A DNA stretch of 39,164 nucleotides from Chryseobacterium sp. FP211-J200 (GTDB lineage: Bacteria; Bacteroidota; Bacteroidia; Flavobacteriales; Weeksellaceae): the NCBI RefSeq assembly GCF_001643375.1, contig NZ_LSHB01000034.1, positions 1 through 39,164 of the forward strand, written 5' to 3'. The notes under the pieces are model-generated. The model saw only the letters and a program-made list of their open reading frames with translations. It had not been told where the DNA came from and did not search any database. Each line of letters opens with the position of its first letter. Position 1 is the stretch's first letter. Both the position numbers and the translations under genes were made by a program. Shown here in pieces: positions 16,218 to 25,500 of this stretch.

Positions 16218-16325
16218 GCTTGATCCCGCTATCCGCTATATCTTTTTTGTCTTTGGCATATTGTTGTTAATAGAACGTTTCCAGAAAGACAAAAAAGGAT
16301 GTCGCTGCTATCGGGGCTATGGACT
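16218..16325. repeat. Dispersed hairpin repeat, copy D (long stem)
   Basis: Between the divergent DUF2480 and lpxB genes. Perfect 13-bp stem CTTTTTTGTCTTT (16242-16254) and AAAGACAAAAAAG (16285-16297) around a 30-base loop. On the minus strand the flanks are GATAGCAGCGACATCC on the left and GATATAGCGGATAGCGGGA on the right, related to the arms of copies B and C. The remaining sequence up to lpxB holds a -7 element and nothing else recognisable. Confidence 0.75.
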
Positions 16326-16388
16326 TTGTTATCCAATCAAATTTTGTCAACAATCCAAGTTTCACAAGCCCAATCAATCAAAATGATT

Positions 16389-16396
16389 TATTTTTG
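16389..16396 (+). promoter_or_regulatory. Candidate -7 element of lpxB (TATTTTTG)
   Basis: TAnnTTTG match giving a leader of about 73 bases before the TTG start. No clear -33 element. Confidence 0.45.
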
Positions 16397-16475
16397 TTCA
16401 AAGTTAAGAATTTCACAGAAAAAACTTAATTTTAAAAATCTATCATCCAATCTCGAATAATCTAAAATCAAACCC

Positions 16476-17582
16476 TTGAAATATTATATCATAGCAGGCG
16501 AGGCTTCCGGCGATCTGCACGCTTCCAACCTCATGAAGGCCATCAAAAAGAAAGACCAGAACGCAGATTTCCGTTTTTGGGGCGGCGACCTGATGCAGAA
16601 GCAAGGCGGAACTTTGGCCAAACATTACCGCGACCTCGCATTTATGGGTTTCCTGGAAGTCGTTCAAAACCTGAAAACCATTCTCAACAATATCAAGGTC
16701 TGCAAAAAGGACATTCAGGAATATAAACCAGATGTTTTGATTCTTGTGGATTATCCAGGATTTAATTTAAGGATTGCCAAGTTTGCTAAAGAATTGGGTA
16801 TCAAAGTAATTTACTACATTTCACCGCAACTTTGGGCTTGGAAAGAAGGCCGAGTAGAAACCATCCGGAATTATGTGGATGAGATGCTCGTCATTCTCCC
16901 ATTCGAAAAGGATTTTTATAAGAAACACGACGTCGAAACCCATTTCGTAGGTCATCCATTGCTTGATGCGATTGAAGGTTTGAAACCTGTTGATATTCAA
17001 GAATTTAAATCAGAAAATAATCTGAACGAAAAAGAAATCATTGCACTTCTTCCAGGTTCCAGAAAACAAGAGGTGACAAAAATGCTGGAACTGATGTTGT
17101 CTGTTAGAAGTTATTTTGCTGATTATCAGTTCGTCATAGCTGGCGCGCCGAGCTTGGAAAAAGATTTCTATGAACAATTTGTGGATGCTGATGTTCATTT
17201 CGTTTCCAATAAGACCTACGATTTATTGAGAAGTTCAAAAGCCGCTTTGGTGACTTCTGGAACTGCTACTTTGGAGACGGCTTTGCTCAATATTCCGGAA
17301 GTGGTTTGCTACAGAGGCAGCCGAATCTCCTACGAAATCGGAAAAAGGTTGATCAAAAATATCAAATACATTTCGCTCGTCAATCTGATCATGGACAAAG
17401 AAGTGGTCACCGAACTCATACAAAACGATCTGACCAAGGATAATCTGGTGAAAGAACTTAATAAAATCCTTAATACAGAAAAACGAAATCAGGTTTTGAA
17501 TGATTATGAGATCTTAAGGTCAAAATTAGGTGGTAGCGGTGCAAGTAACAACGCAGCAGAAATCATTGTAAACGCAAAGTGA
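16476..17582 (+). CDS. lpxB: Lipid-A-disaccharide synthase
   Basis: GT19 glycosyltransferase that joins UDP-2,3-diacylglucosamine and 2,3-diacylglucosamine-1-phosphate (lipid X), forming the lipid A disaccharide at the inner membrane. The 368-residue protein has the N-terminal family motif YYIIAGEASGDLHASNL. It also has FRFWGGDLMQKQGG, YISPQLWAWKEGR (about 112-124), HFVGHPLLDA and LLPGSRKQEV, then VTSGTATLETALLNIPEVVCY (in segments about 254-274). The only possible start covering the conserved N-terminus is TTG 16476: a stop lies in frame just upstream, and the first ATG is residue 20. The next gene overlaps its stop. Confidence 0.95.
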   Translation: MKYYIIAGEASGDLHASNLMKAIKKKDQNADFRFWGGDLMQKQGGTLAKHYRDLAFMGFLEVVQNLKTILNNIKVCKKDIQEYKPDVLILVDYPGFNLRIAKFAKELGIKVIYYISPQLWAWKEGRVETIRNYVDEMLVILPFEKDFYKKHDVETHFVGHPLLDAIEGLKPVDIQEFKSENNLNEKEIIALLPGSRKQEVTKMLELMLSVRSYFADYQFVIAGAPSLEKDFYEQFVDADVHFVSNKTYDLLRSSKAALVTSGTATLETALLNIPEVVCYRGSRISYEIGKRLIKNIKYISLVNLIMDKEVVTELIQNDLTKDNLVKELNKILNTEKRNQVLNDYEILRSKLGGSGASNNAAEIIVNAK

Positions 17583-18040
17583 TGGAAAATATAACAAACC
17601 AATTACAAAAAATCGAATCACTTCTACCAAAGATCGATGTGACGAATAATCAAGTTTCCAAAGCGTCTGTCGGTTGGCATCTGGAACATTGTCTTTTGAT
17701 TCTTAACAGTAGTCTGAAAGGTTTGACAATGACCGATCCGAAAGATTACAAACCGAAATTCAGTGTCAAGAAATTTGTCTTCTTAAATTTTGGATTAATT
17801 CCGAGAGGGAAAATAAGAGCGCCAAAACAGTTCATTCCATTAGAAGTTCCGACTCAGGAAAGTATTTTGAAATTGATGAGCTTGACGAAAGAAAGATTGG
17901 AAGCCGCTAAAAACCTTCCCGAAAAATCCTTCATCACGCATCCATTTCTAGGTGATTTTGATAAGAAAACGACTTTACGATTTTTATGGTTACATACGAA
18001 TCATCATTTAAAGATCGCTGATGATATTTTGAAAAAATAA
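17582..18040 (+). CDS. DinB-like/DUF1569 protein
   Basis: A 152-residue four-helix-bundle protein of the DinB/YfiT metal-binding type. Three histidine positions expected for the metal site are visible: GWHLEH (about residue 31) and HTNHHLKIADDIL near the C-terminus. The intervening sequence is DUF1569-like. The ATG at 17582 shares one base with the lpxB stop (TGATG); a GTG at 17579 is less likely. Function unknown; DinB-fold enzymes often are thiol-dependent transferases. Confidence 0.8.
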   Translation: MENITNQLQKIESLLPKIDVTNNQVSKASVGWHLEHCLLILNSSLKGLTMTDPKDYKPKFSVKKFVFLNFGLIPRGKIRAPKQFIPLEVPTQESILKLMSLTKERLEAAKNLPEKSFITHPFLGDFDKKTTLRFLWLHTNHHLKIADDILKK

Positions 18041-18066
18041 ACACACAAAAACACAAATGAACACCA

Positions 18067-19860
18067 ATGAAAACGCAACCTTTACTAATATTGCTGATAT
18101 GCTTTATTATCGGAATTCTATTTCAGGAGTACCTGGATATGGGTCAGAAAAGTATCTACTTCCTGCTCATCATTTCGGGAATTTCACTGTTGTCAATATT
18201 ATTTAAAACAACATTTTCCCAGTGCATCAAACATTATTGCTTGGGATTTTTCTTTTTCTCGATTGGAATATTTGTTCATGATTTAAATTCCGTTCAGCCT
18301 AAAATTCCGGCATTGGAATCAAAAGAAAACATCGTCTTCCAACTCAGCAAGAAGCTGAATTCCAATGAAAAAAACAGACGTTATATTGTAGAAGTCTTAG
18401 CAATTCCGTCAAATGATGTCAAGGATTTTGCGCCAATCAAAACAGTTCTCAGCATTCCGAGAGACCAGGAGTTATTGGACTTCAAACACTTCTATGATGC
18501 GGAAGTTTATATTCATTCGCCAGAAGAAATCAATAATGATTTTCAATTCGATTATAAGAAATATCTCGCCAGACAGGAAGTATATCTGCAGGCTTATCTG
18601 CCCAATGACATGCTTAAAACTGAGAAAGCCGAAATTTCTTTTCCAGACAAGATCCGCCAAACCCGTCTTGAGATTCTGAATCAGATCAACCAATCACCAC
18701 TTTCTCCCAAGATCCAGGAATTCCTGAAAGGCATTATTTTGTCAGACAGAACCGAGATGGACAAAGAAACGGTGAACGATTTCAACCAAACTGGATTGGT
18801 GCATTTGCTGGCAATTTCGGGTTCTCACATGGTCATTATTTTTTGGATCACACTGTTTGTTTTCAATCAAATACTTCCGGTCAAGTTCAGGAAGGTTTCA
18901 ATCGTTTTAAGTCTCGTTTTGATCTGGAGTTTTGCTATCTTCATCGATTATGGAAGCTCCGTTATGCGTAGTTGTTTGATGATCACTTGCTACTACCTTA
19001 TGCTTTTGCTCCAGAGGAAACCGGATCTTTTACATTCGCTGGCTTTATCTGCCTTTATCCTTTTGATCGTAGATTCTCAACAACTTTTTGAGGTTGGATT
19101 TCAATTGAGTTATGTGGCAGTTTTAGGAATTTGGTGGTTGTCGGCACCTATTAAAAGACTATTCAGAAGGCCGAGGTCTGCCACAGAGAAATTTGTTTAC
19201 GAGATCACTGCAATGACTTTCGCAGCACAGATCGCCACTTTGCCACTGGCGGTGTATTATTTCCATCAGTTTTCTTTCGTGTCGATTTTTGCGAATCTGC
19301 TCATCATTCCACTCTCAGAAGTCATTATCATTTCTTCTTTGTTAATGGTCATTATGATAGCATTTGGGATCAAATTTCTTTTGGTTTACGAAATATTCGA
19401 TGCATCTATACTTTATGTTTTGAAGGTCATCCATTGGTTTTCCAGCTTCGAAACGTTGATGAACAAGCATCTTTCCTTGCACTTGATGGAAGTAGGAGCT
19501 TTGTTCTTGGCGATCTATACGCTGAGGTTTCTCATCAAAGATATTTTTAACCTCAAATACCGATTGGCTTTTAGTTTTTGTCTTTTGCTGTTCTTTGGAT
19601 TTAGGGTCTGTTTTAATATTTATAATTTGGAGAAGAAGGAAGTTCTCGTTCATCACTTTTATAAGGACAAGATCATCAGTATCAAAAACAAAGACCAAAT
19701 TGTTTTTTGGTTGAATTCTGATAAAACTGAAGACAGGGTCAAAGATTTCGTCATCACGCCATATCTCGTTTCCAGACGTGTTTCGGATTGCAAAATCGAT
19801 TATTATTCTGAAGATGCCGAAGCTTTTGTTTTTGAAGGAAATACATATCAGCTAAAATAG
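18067..19860 (+). CDS. ComEC/Rec2-family DNA-uptake channel protein
   Basis: Integral membrane protein expected to form the inner-membrane channel for single-stranded DNA during transformation. Of 597 residues, N-terminal helices are followed by a DUF4131-like soluble domain (about 60-200). The Competence domain (about 225-490) carries HLLAISGSHMVIIFWIT, SSVMRSCLMITCYYLMLLLQR and FQLSYVAVLGIWWL. The C-terminus is a short soluble tail. The metallo-beta-lactamase domain of full-length ComEC is missing, as in many Bacteroidota homologues. Third gene after lpxB and DUF1569, with a 26-base gap. Confidence 0.9.
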   Translation: MKTQPLLILLICFIIGILFQEYLDMGQKSIYFLLIISGISLLSILFKTTFSQCIKHYCLGFFFFSIGIFVHDLNSVQPKIPALESKENIVFQLSKKLNSNEKNRRYIVEVLAIPSNDVKDFAPIKTVLSIPRDQELLDFKHFYDAEVYIHSPEEINNDFQFDYKKYLARQEVYLQAYLPNDMLKTEKAEISFPDKIRQTRLEILNQINQSPLSPKIQEFLKGIILSDRTEMDKETVNDFNQTGLVHLLAISGSHMVIIFWITLFVFNQILPVKFRKVSIVLSLVLIWSFAIFIDYGSSVMRSCLMITCYYLMLLLQRKPDLLHSLALSAFILLIVDSQQLFEVGFQLSYVAVLGIWWLSAPIKRLFRRPRSATEKFVYEITAMTFAAQIATLPLAVYYFHQFSFVSIFANLLIIPLSEVIIISSLLMVIMIAFGIKFLLVYEIFDASILYVLKVIHWFSSFETLMNKHLSLHLMEVGALFLAIYTLRFLIKDIFNLKYRLAFSFCLLLFFGFRVCFNIYNLEKKEVLVHHFYKDKIISIKNKDQIVFWLNSDKTEDRVKDFVITPYLVSRRVSDCKIDYYSEDAEAFVFEGNTYQLK

Positions 19861-19876
19861 ATTCTCTAGACTGCTC

Positions 19877-19965
19877 TATCAAAACATCAAGACCTTTTAG
19901 TCAAAACATCAAGACCTTTTCATTAAAACAACTTGACCTTTTTATCTAAACATCAAGTTGTTTTT
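19877..19965. repeat. Tandem array of four 22-bp units (ACATCAAGACCTTTT)
   Basis: Four units start at about 19877, 19899, 19921 and 19943. Units 1 and 2 share TCAAAACATCAAGACCTTTT; 3 and 4 are diverged. Units 3 and 4 also contain a perfect 12-bp inverted repeat, AAAACAACTTGA (19925-19936) and TCAAGTTGTTTT (19953-19964), which may act as a transcription stop. The rest of the gap 19861-20155 holds a terminator and a heptad repeat. Confidence 0.8.
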
Positions 19966-20033
19966 GATGATCCCTGCAGATGTCCTATCCATCGGGCTTG
20001 CCAGAAGCTATAAATTTGACCGGAAAACAACAA

Positions 20034-20070
20034 AAAATCCTGAGTTTATAGCCCAGGATTTTGCTTTTTT
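20034..20070. terminator. Terminator between the ComEC-like and LLM oxidoreductase genes
   Basis: Stem AAAATCCTG / CAGGATTTT with an 11-base loop and a T-rich 3' side, between convergent genes. Confidence 0.8.
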
Positions 20071-20117
20071 AATGATTTTATTAATGCTTCAAACTTCGAT
20101 CTATAAAGCAGAATTGA

Positions 20118-20145
20118 ACTCTAACTTCTAATATCTAAAGTCTAA
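20118..20145 (-). repeat. Heptad repeat (TTAGANN)4 downstream of the LLM oxidoreductase gene
   Basis: On the minus strand the units read TTAGACT, TTAGATA, TTAGAAG and TTAGAGT. Same motif and period as at 5851-5981 and 13166-13200. Confidence 0.75.
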
Positions 20146-20155
20146 GCTCTCATAA

Positions 20156-21175
20156 CTATTTCACTATCGGCGCTACTTTCTCTCCGAATAGTTCTATCGA
20201 TCTCATCATCACGTCGTGTGCAGGATCGCCCACATCCATATGTCCGATGAATCTCGTCAAACCGAATAGTTCCTTCATTTCACTGATCTTATCTGCAACC
20301 TCATTCGCATTTCCGATGAAGAGTGCGCCGTCCTTGCTTCGACCGCCTTCGTACTGGTCTTTGCTGTAAGGCGCCCAACCACGTTGTCTGCCGATCCTGT
20401 CCATCTGAGATTTGTAGTTGAAGAAGTACTGGTCGATATCATTTTGGTCATCGCTCACAAAAGTGTGGGAGTGGATGGCGATCTGCATTTTGCTCTCGTC
20501 GTGACCAGCGTTGATATATTCTTGCTTGTAGAAATCAATCAAATTCTTGAACTGTCTTGGCATTCCGCCGATGATGGCAACGATCAATGGCAGACCAAGT
20601 TGTGCCGCTCTCAGGACAGATTCCGGAGTTCCGCCGCTTGCGATCCAGATCGGTAATTTACCTTCGTTGTAAGCTCTTGGATAAACCGTTTGGTCTTTCA
20701 TTGGAGCACGCAGTTTCCCCGTCCAGGTTACATTGTCCTCGTTATTGATCTTCAGCAACAAGTCCAGTTTCTCCTCAAAAAGCTGACTGTAATCCGAAAG
20801 GTCATAGCCGTACAAAGGGAAAGACTCGATGAAGCTTCCTCTGCCCACGAATATCTCTGCTCGCCCTTTTGAGATGAGGTCGATCATAGAAAAGTCTTCG
20901 TAAACTTTCACAGGTTCGGACGAACTTAAAACCGTTACGCCGCTTGCCAATTTGATATTCTTTGTAATGCTTGCTGCAGCTGCCAAAAGGATCTCTGGTG
21001 ATGACACGGCGTAATCTTCACGGTGGTGCTCACCCATTGCGAAAACGTCCAGGCCAACTTGATCCATCAGTTTTACCTGCTCCAGGATCTCATTTAATTT
21101 TACGCTCGCATCTCTATATTTTCCGGTTTGTGTGTCCAGAGAAACATCTCCAAACATTCCTATTCCTAATTCCAT
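20156..21175 (-). CDS. LLM-class flavin-dependent oxidoreductase
   Basis: A 339-residue TIM-barrel protein of the bacterial luciferase-like monooxygenase family, using FMN or F420-type flavins. Recognisable blocks are ELGIGMFGD at the N-terminus, GLDVFAMGEHHREDYAVSSP (about 39-58), IKLASGVTVLSSSEPVKVYE (about 74-93), GRAEIFVGRGSFIESF (about 103-118) and LPIWIASGGTPESVLRAAQL (about 174-193). The pattern fits the family member often annotated as an alkane monooxygenase-like or YhbW-like protein; the substrate is unknown. A -7 element is immediately upstream. Confidence 0.9.
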   Translation of the reverse strand: MELGIGMFGDVSLDTQTGKYRDASVKLNEILEQVKLMDQVGLDVFAMGEHHREDYAVSSPEILLAAAASITKNIKLASGVTVLSSSEPVKVYEDFSMIDLISKGRAEIFVGRGSFIESFPLYGYDLSDYSQLFEEKLDLLLKINNEDNVTWTGKLRAPMKDQTVYPRAYNEGKLPIWIASGGTPESVLRAAQLGLPLIVAIIGGMPRQFKNLIDFYKQEYINAGHDESKMQIAIHSHTFVSDDQNDIDQYFFNYKSQMDRIGRQRGWAPYSKDQYEGGRSKDGALFIGNANEVADKISEMKELFGLTRFIGHMDVGDPAHDVMMRSIELFGEKVAPIVK

Positions 21176-21198
21176 AATGGTCTCATTTTTTGATAGAA

Positions 21199-21206
21199 CA
21201 AATCTA
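21199..21206 (-). promoter_or_regulatory. -7 promoter element of the LLM oxidoreductase gene (TAGATTTG)
   Basis: Minus-strand TAnnTTTG match 23 bases upstream of the ATG; the transcript would have a short leader. Confidence 0.6.
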
Positions 21207-21242
21207 CGGCTTCAGAACTTGATCCACATTGATGTAGGGTAA

Positions 21243-22331
21243 TTATGAATGGGAGCTGTTGTATCTCTTTTTTAGTTTTAAGAATTGCTTCTCGAAAAGA
21301 TGATAGGATAGGTAGGACAAGAATACCGTAGAAGAGAATGACAAAAGAATGATGATAAACCAATTCAGTTCAAACTTTGCTCCGATTTTATTAAATAATT
21401 GAACACAGATGATATGGATAAGATATAGTCCGTAAGTATATTTCCCCAACCAGGCCAAGATACTTTGGTCAGAGATTTTGAAGACATTCTTTTGTCCCAA
21501 AGTAAAGAATATCAGCAGGGAAAATAGCAAGCCGTAAACAAAAGCGCTCGGATTCTTACCGATAAGCGAGAAATTGGTATTGATGACAATAAAAGCCGGA
21601 ACAAAAAGCGCGTAGATGTATTTATAGATTGCAGGAATTCTTTCGAGTTTATTAATAATATCTTTACGGAAAACAAAAATGTAGGCAGGCAAAGCGCCGA
21701 AGGCAAAGTAATGGATGTTGGTAAGAATATCGGTGTAGGAAATACCATAATTCCCGTAGATCATTCTAAAGACCAATGAAATCAGAATGCTGATCACAAT
21801 CAATCTCGGAACATTTTTGAATGAGATAAAATAAAAGATCAATCCCCAGATGATATAAAAATGTTCTTCTATACACAGCGACCACATCACACTGATCGGC
21901 GAAACATTGGGCAGCATGTTTTTATACATCATGACATAGTTTTCCAGAAATGTAATGGTGAAAAACCAATTGGGATAGTAGCCTTCATTCGAGGATGGAA
22001 GCTTTAAAGCCGACAGGATAAAAGGTGTACAGAATGCAAACAAGACCATCAGATAATACAATGGCCAGATCCGCAGGATCCTTCTTAGAAAAAATCTTTT
22101 GAGAGGAACTTTGTTTTGATGGTTGATCTTTTCCAGCAGTAATATATAGGTGATGAGAAACCCACTCAGTACAAAGAAAAAAGAAACGCCGATATTCCCA
22201 GCCTTGGAAAAATAATGTAGAAAGTTACTTTCCGGGATCGAACAATGGTAGAGGAAGACCAATAGAAAAGATAAGAATCTCAGGGAGTCAAAGGTGTGGA
22301 AGTGTACTCTGTCTATTTTCAAAATGCTCAT
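21243..22331 (-). CDS. Acyltransferase-3 family membrane protein (OafA/YrhL-like)
   Basis: Multi-pass O-acyltransferase of about 362 residues that modifies sugars of lipopolysaccharide, capsule or other glycans. Family signatures are the N-terminal FDSLRFLSFLLVFLYHCSIP with the catalytic-type His (about residue 29) and GNIGVSFFFVLSGFLITYIL. It has about ten membrane helices, with IRRILRIWPLYY-like basic segment FFLRRILRIWPLYYLMVLF. I take ATG 22331 as start. The frame can be extended to a GTG at 22364, but that codon lies inside the promoter element. The ends suggest a single gene. Confidence 0.88.
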   Translation of the reverse strand: MSILKIDRVHFHTFDSLRFLSFLLVFLYHCSIPESNFLHYFSKAGNIGVSFFFVLSGFLITYILLLEKINHQNKVPLKRFFLRRILRIWPLYYLMVLFAFCTPFILSALKLPSSNEGYYPNWFFTITFLENYVMMYKNMLPNVSPISVMWSLCIEEHFYIIWGLIFYFISFKNVPRLIVISILISLVFRMIYGNYGISYTDILTNIHYFAFGALPAYIFVFRKDIINKLERIPAIYKYIYALFVPAFIVINTNFSLIGKNPSAFVYGLLFSLLIFFTLGQKNVFKISDQSILAWLGKYTYGLYLIHIICVQLFNKIGAKFELNWFIIILLSFSSTVFLSYLSYHLFEKQFLKLKKRYNSSHS

Positions 22332-22363
22332 CAGTCTGTTTCTACATGAAGTTTGGGGTCGCA

Positions 22364-22371
22364 CGAAATTA
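22364..22371 (-). promoter_or_regulatory. Candidate -7 element of the acyltransferase gene (TAATTTCG)
   Basis: Minus-strand TAATTTCG differs from TAnnTTTG at one base, as does the one before the sigma factor gene. It decides the start: the upstream GTG would be within it, while ATG 22331 lies 33 bases downstream. Confidence 0.4.
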
Positions 22372-22442
22372 CTACATAATAATTACTTTCATAATAAATT
22401 GACCTTCAAAGTAAAAATTAATTTTGATCAAGATCTGTTCAA

Positions 22443-22470
22443 ACAAAAGACCTCAGAAAGATCTGAGGCC
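22443..22470 (-). terminator. Terminator of the T9SS surface-protein gene
   Basis: Stem CCTCAGA / TCTGAGG on the minus strand, followed by TCTTTTGTTTG, after the stop at 22503. Confidence 0.7.
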
Positions 22471-22502
22471 TTAAAAAGAAAATTTAAAAAGAAAAAAGGA
22501 TC

Positions 22503-25500
22503 TTATTTTACAATCACTCTCTTCACGTCGCCCTCTGAAGTCTTGATCAGATAAACGCCTGTAGAAAGTTTTGAAGTGTTTATGGTCAAGGCATTGTTTT
22601 CTTTGCTTAGCAATTTGCCGGACATGTCATACAATTCGTAACCTTGAGCTCTGTTGAAGTACAAAGCATTGCCTTTGTTCACCGGATTCGGGAAGATGTT
22701 GAAGGTCGATTTCTCAGATTTCACATCGCCTGTTGCAAGCGTTGGAGAAACAACCACTTCATACATGGACAAAGTACCACTGATCTCATTGGCAACGATC
22801 ACGTAGCCTTTTCCTGTCGTAGAGTTTTCAGGTGTAATGTAGGTGATGCCTTCCGGTCCGTTGTCACCGCCGTAAGCCGTCGTCATTCTGGAATGTTTGT
22901 AATCGGTGAAACTCACATTATTAGGGTCGGTAACATTGTAAACCATCACACCGCCTGTTCGTTCTAAAGTAATGAATGCGAAAGTTTGTCCGCTGATTGT
23001 TCCAAGCGTTACGCCTTCTGGTTCTAGACCTTTGGCTCGGCTTCTCGCTTTTGCTCCATTAGCTTCGTTGTCTGCGTTGAAGATCAAAGGATGATTCGCT
23101 GCAATGTGTCTTTCGAACTGGTCGCCGCTATCGTAAACGATCTCTTTTGAGTCTGCATTGAAGATCGAAAATGATCGTGCACCCAAAGCATTGATCTGTT
23201 CAAATTCATTATCACCATCTGTATTTCCATTTACATTTGTCACTCGGAATCTTCCCAAGTTATGAGTTGCTTTTAACATAGAAGCATTCGGGAAAATAGT
23301 TTGGTCCAATGAATAGCCGTTTGCGCCCACCGTTGTTCTCTCGCGGAAACCGTCAAGGTCTTTCTCATCACCTTCGTTGGCTGTCACGATATAATTGTTG
23401 CTGCCCACTTTGTAAGAAGCCATTGCGTCTGGATTGTAATAAGCTTTCACAGGCCAGTTGGCAATTAGGATCTCACCATTATTGTCGGAAGCATCGAAGC
23501 CATTTCCTGGAAGGCTCATGTCTTTTTGACCCAATCCCCAAATGTTCCCAAGGGTTTTTGTTGCCAAATTAACCTCGATCACAGCGTTGTTTTCCTGACA
23601 AGAAACCCACGCCTTTTGACTGTCTGGACTGATGGCAATATATTCTGGTTCCAAGTCCTGAGCCAAGATACTTGTGGATTTTACTTTTCTGCCGCCGGTA
23701 GCTGCCAACGTTGCTTCCTGACCGTTGAAACCTTGCAGGGAAAGTGTCGTCACATTCGACTGTAAAAGATTAGGAATTCCTCCTGTAATATCGATAACGC
23801 TGATAGAACCTTCCGGATCCACAGTGTAAGCGTCATTTGGCTCGCCTTCGTTGGCGGTCATCACCTTTGTTCCGTCTGGCGTGAAAGTGATCATATCTGG
23901 AAGAACACCAACTGTAACTTGTTTCAGGAAATTACCATCGATGTCAAAGAAAACAACTGATCCATTTTCTTGAGCATTGGTTCCGTTAGGAGAAGCTACT
24001 GTAATAATTCCATTCTTAACAGCCACACTTGTAATGCCGCCGTAAGGCAACATGTTCACAGTTTTGATGACATTTGGGGTCGTTGGATTACTGAAATCAA
24101 TAATGTCAAAAACATCTGTCAAAGAACTAATGGTGAACAATCTCTGAGTCGCCGGATCATGAACCACGATTTCTGTAGAACTGTTGTTGTTTCCCGACGG
24201 ATCAAAGAAACCAAGATAATTCAGTTCGATCTGTTTTGATGCTACCGGTGCTTGCTTGTCATTGTCAACAATATAAACTGTAGATAAAGCCTGGCCGGAA
24301 ATAGTTGCGCCAACTGGATTCTCAAGACCTAGAACAAAATATTCAGCCTGCTGTTCTTCCAAAGTGTCATCAATAATTGGAATGTTTACCGTAACGCTTG
24401 TCGTAGATGGTGTAATGTTGATGGTTTGATTTGCTAAAGTGAAATCATTGCTGTCCGCTGTACTGAAAGGCGCAGGTTTGACTACCAAATTAACTGTCGC
24501 ATTCGAAGGATTGATGACATTGATCTGGAAAGCTAATGTTCCCGCATTCTCATTGACCTTAATGAAAGTCTTATCCAAAGAAATGCTTGTTCCAGCCGTG
24601 GTGAAAGTAGATGAGGTACTTGTTGTAATAGCATTGTCGCTTATGTCCTCAACTAAATTTGGTTTTAAAGCTAAATAATAAGTTTGATTAGGTACCAAAC
24701 CGCCAGTCGGAATGACTGTGATTTTATTATCAGCAAATGTTGTGGTGAAAGGAACGGCATTTCCCGTAGCGTTGTTCGATCTTAATTCAACCAAGTTTTG
24801 AGCATTGGCATCAGTGATCGCAGAGTTGTCGATCAGTCTTACATCTTCATTGAATGTAATGCTTGGATTTGCTGTCGTGGAAGCATTGGTGACATTGTTC
24901 GCCGGAGCATAAGTCGCCGTTGGTGCAGTTGTGTCAACGCCGCCGATCGGATCTGCATCCACTGTGAAATTGTCAAATCTATTATTTCCAACATTTCCGC
25001 CGGCGCCAGTGGAAAATTCAACCTTTAGTTTAAAATTCGGATTGTTGGCAACACCTGAAATAGTTGAAAGGTCAAAAGTGATCAGTTTTGGATTGGCGTC
25101 TTGAGATATGACAGTTTGGTACTGGGTAAAAGTGGTCCCATCCAAAGAATAAGACCATGTTTGTGTTCCTGCCCCAGATCCGGATCGTCTTGTGGTGAAT
25201 TTTACTACTACATTATTGTAACCCGAGGTTGGGAGATTGAATTGCACATTCCCATTGATCGGATAATTATATCTTAAGTGTGTTCCAGAAGGGGCACCAT
25301 TTCTTGCATTCAGGTTTTCTGTGTTGAAGTTCTGTCCAGTTCCTCCGGCAAAATCAATGAAAGTATCTGTGCCGGTAGTTCCTGTAGAAAAAGCAGAGAT
25401 TGAACCATTCAAAAGGGTAGAGGTTGGAGCGGTGATCGCAGCTACGGAAGCATTATTGTTGAAGTTCCAATAGTGAACCAAAGTTTGTCCCGAAGCAAGG

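Noticed and set aside
19877-19965. CRISPR array
   Set aside because: The units are contiguous and degenerate, without unique spacers, and no cas genes are near.
22332-22364. GTG start for the acyltransferase
   Set aside because: The codon lies in the probable -7 element; ATG 22331 precedes the conserved region.
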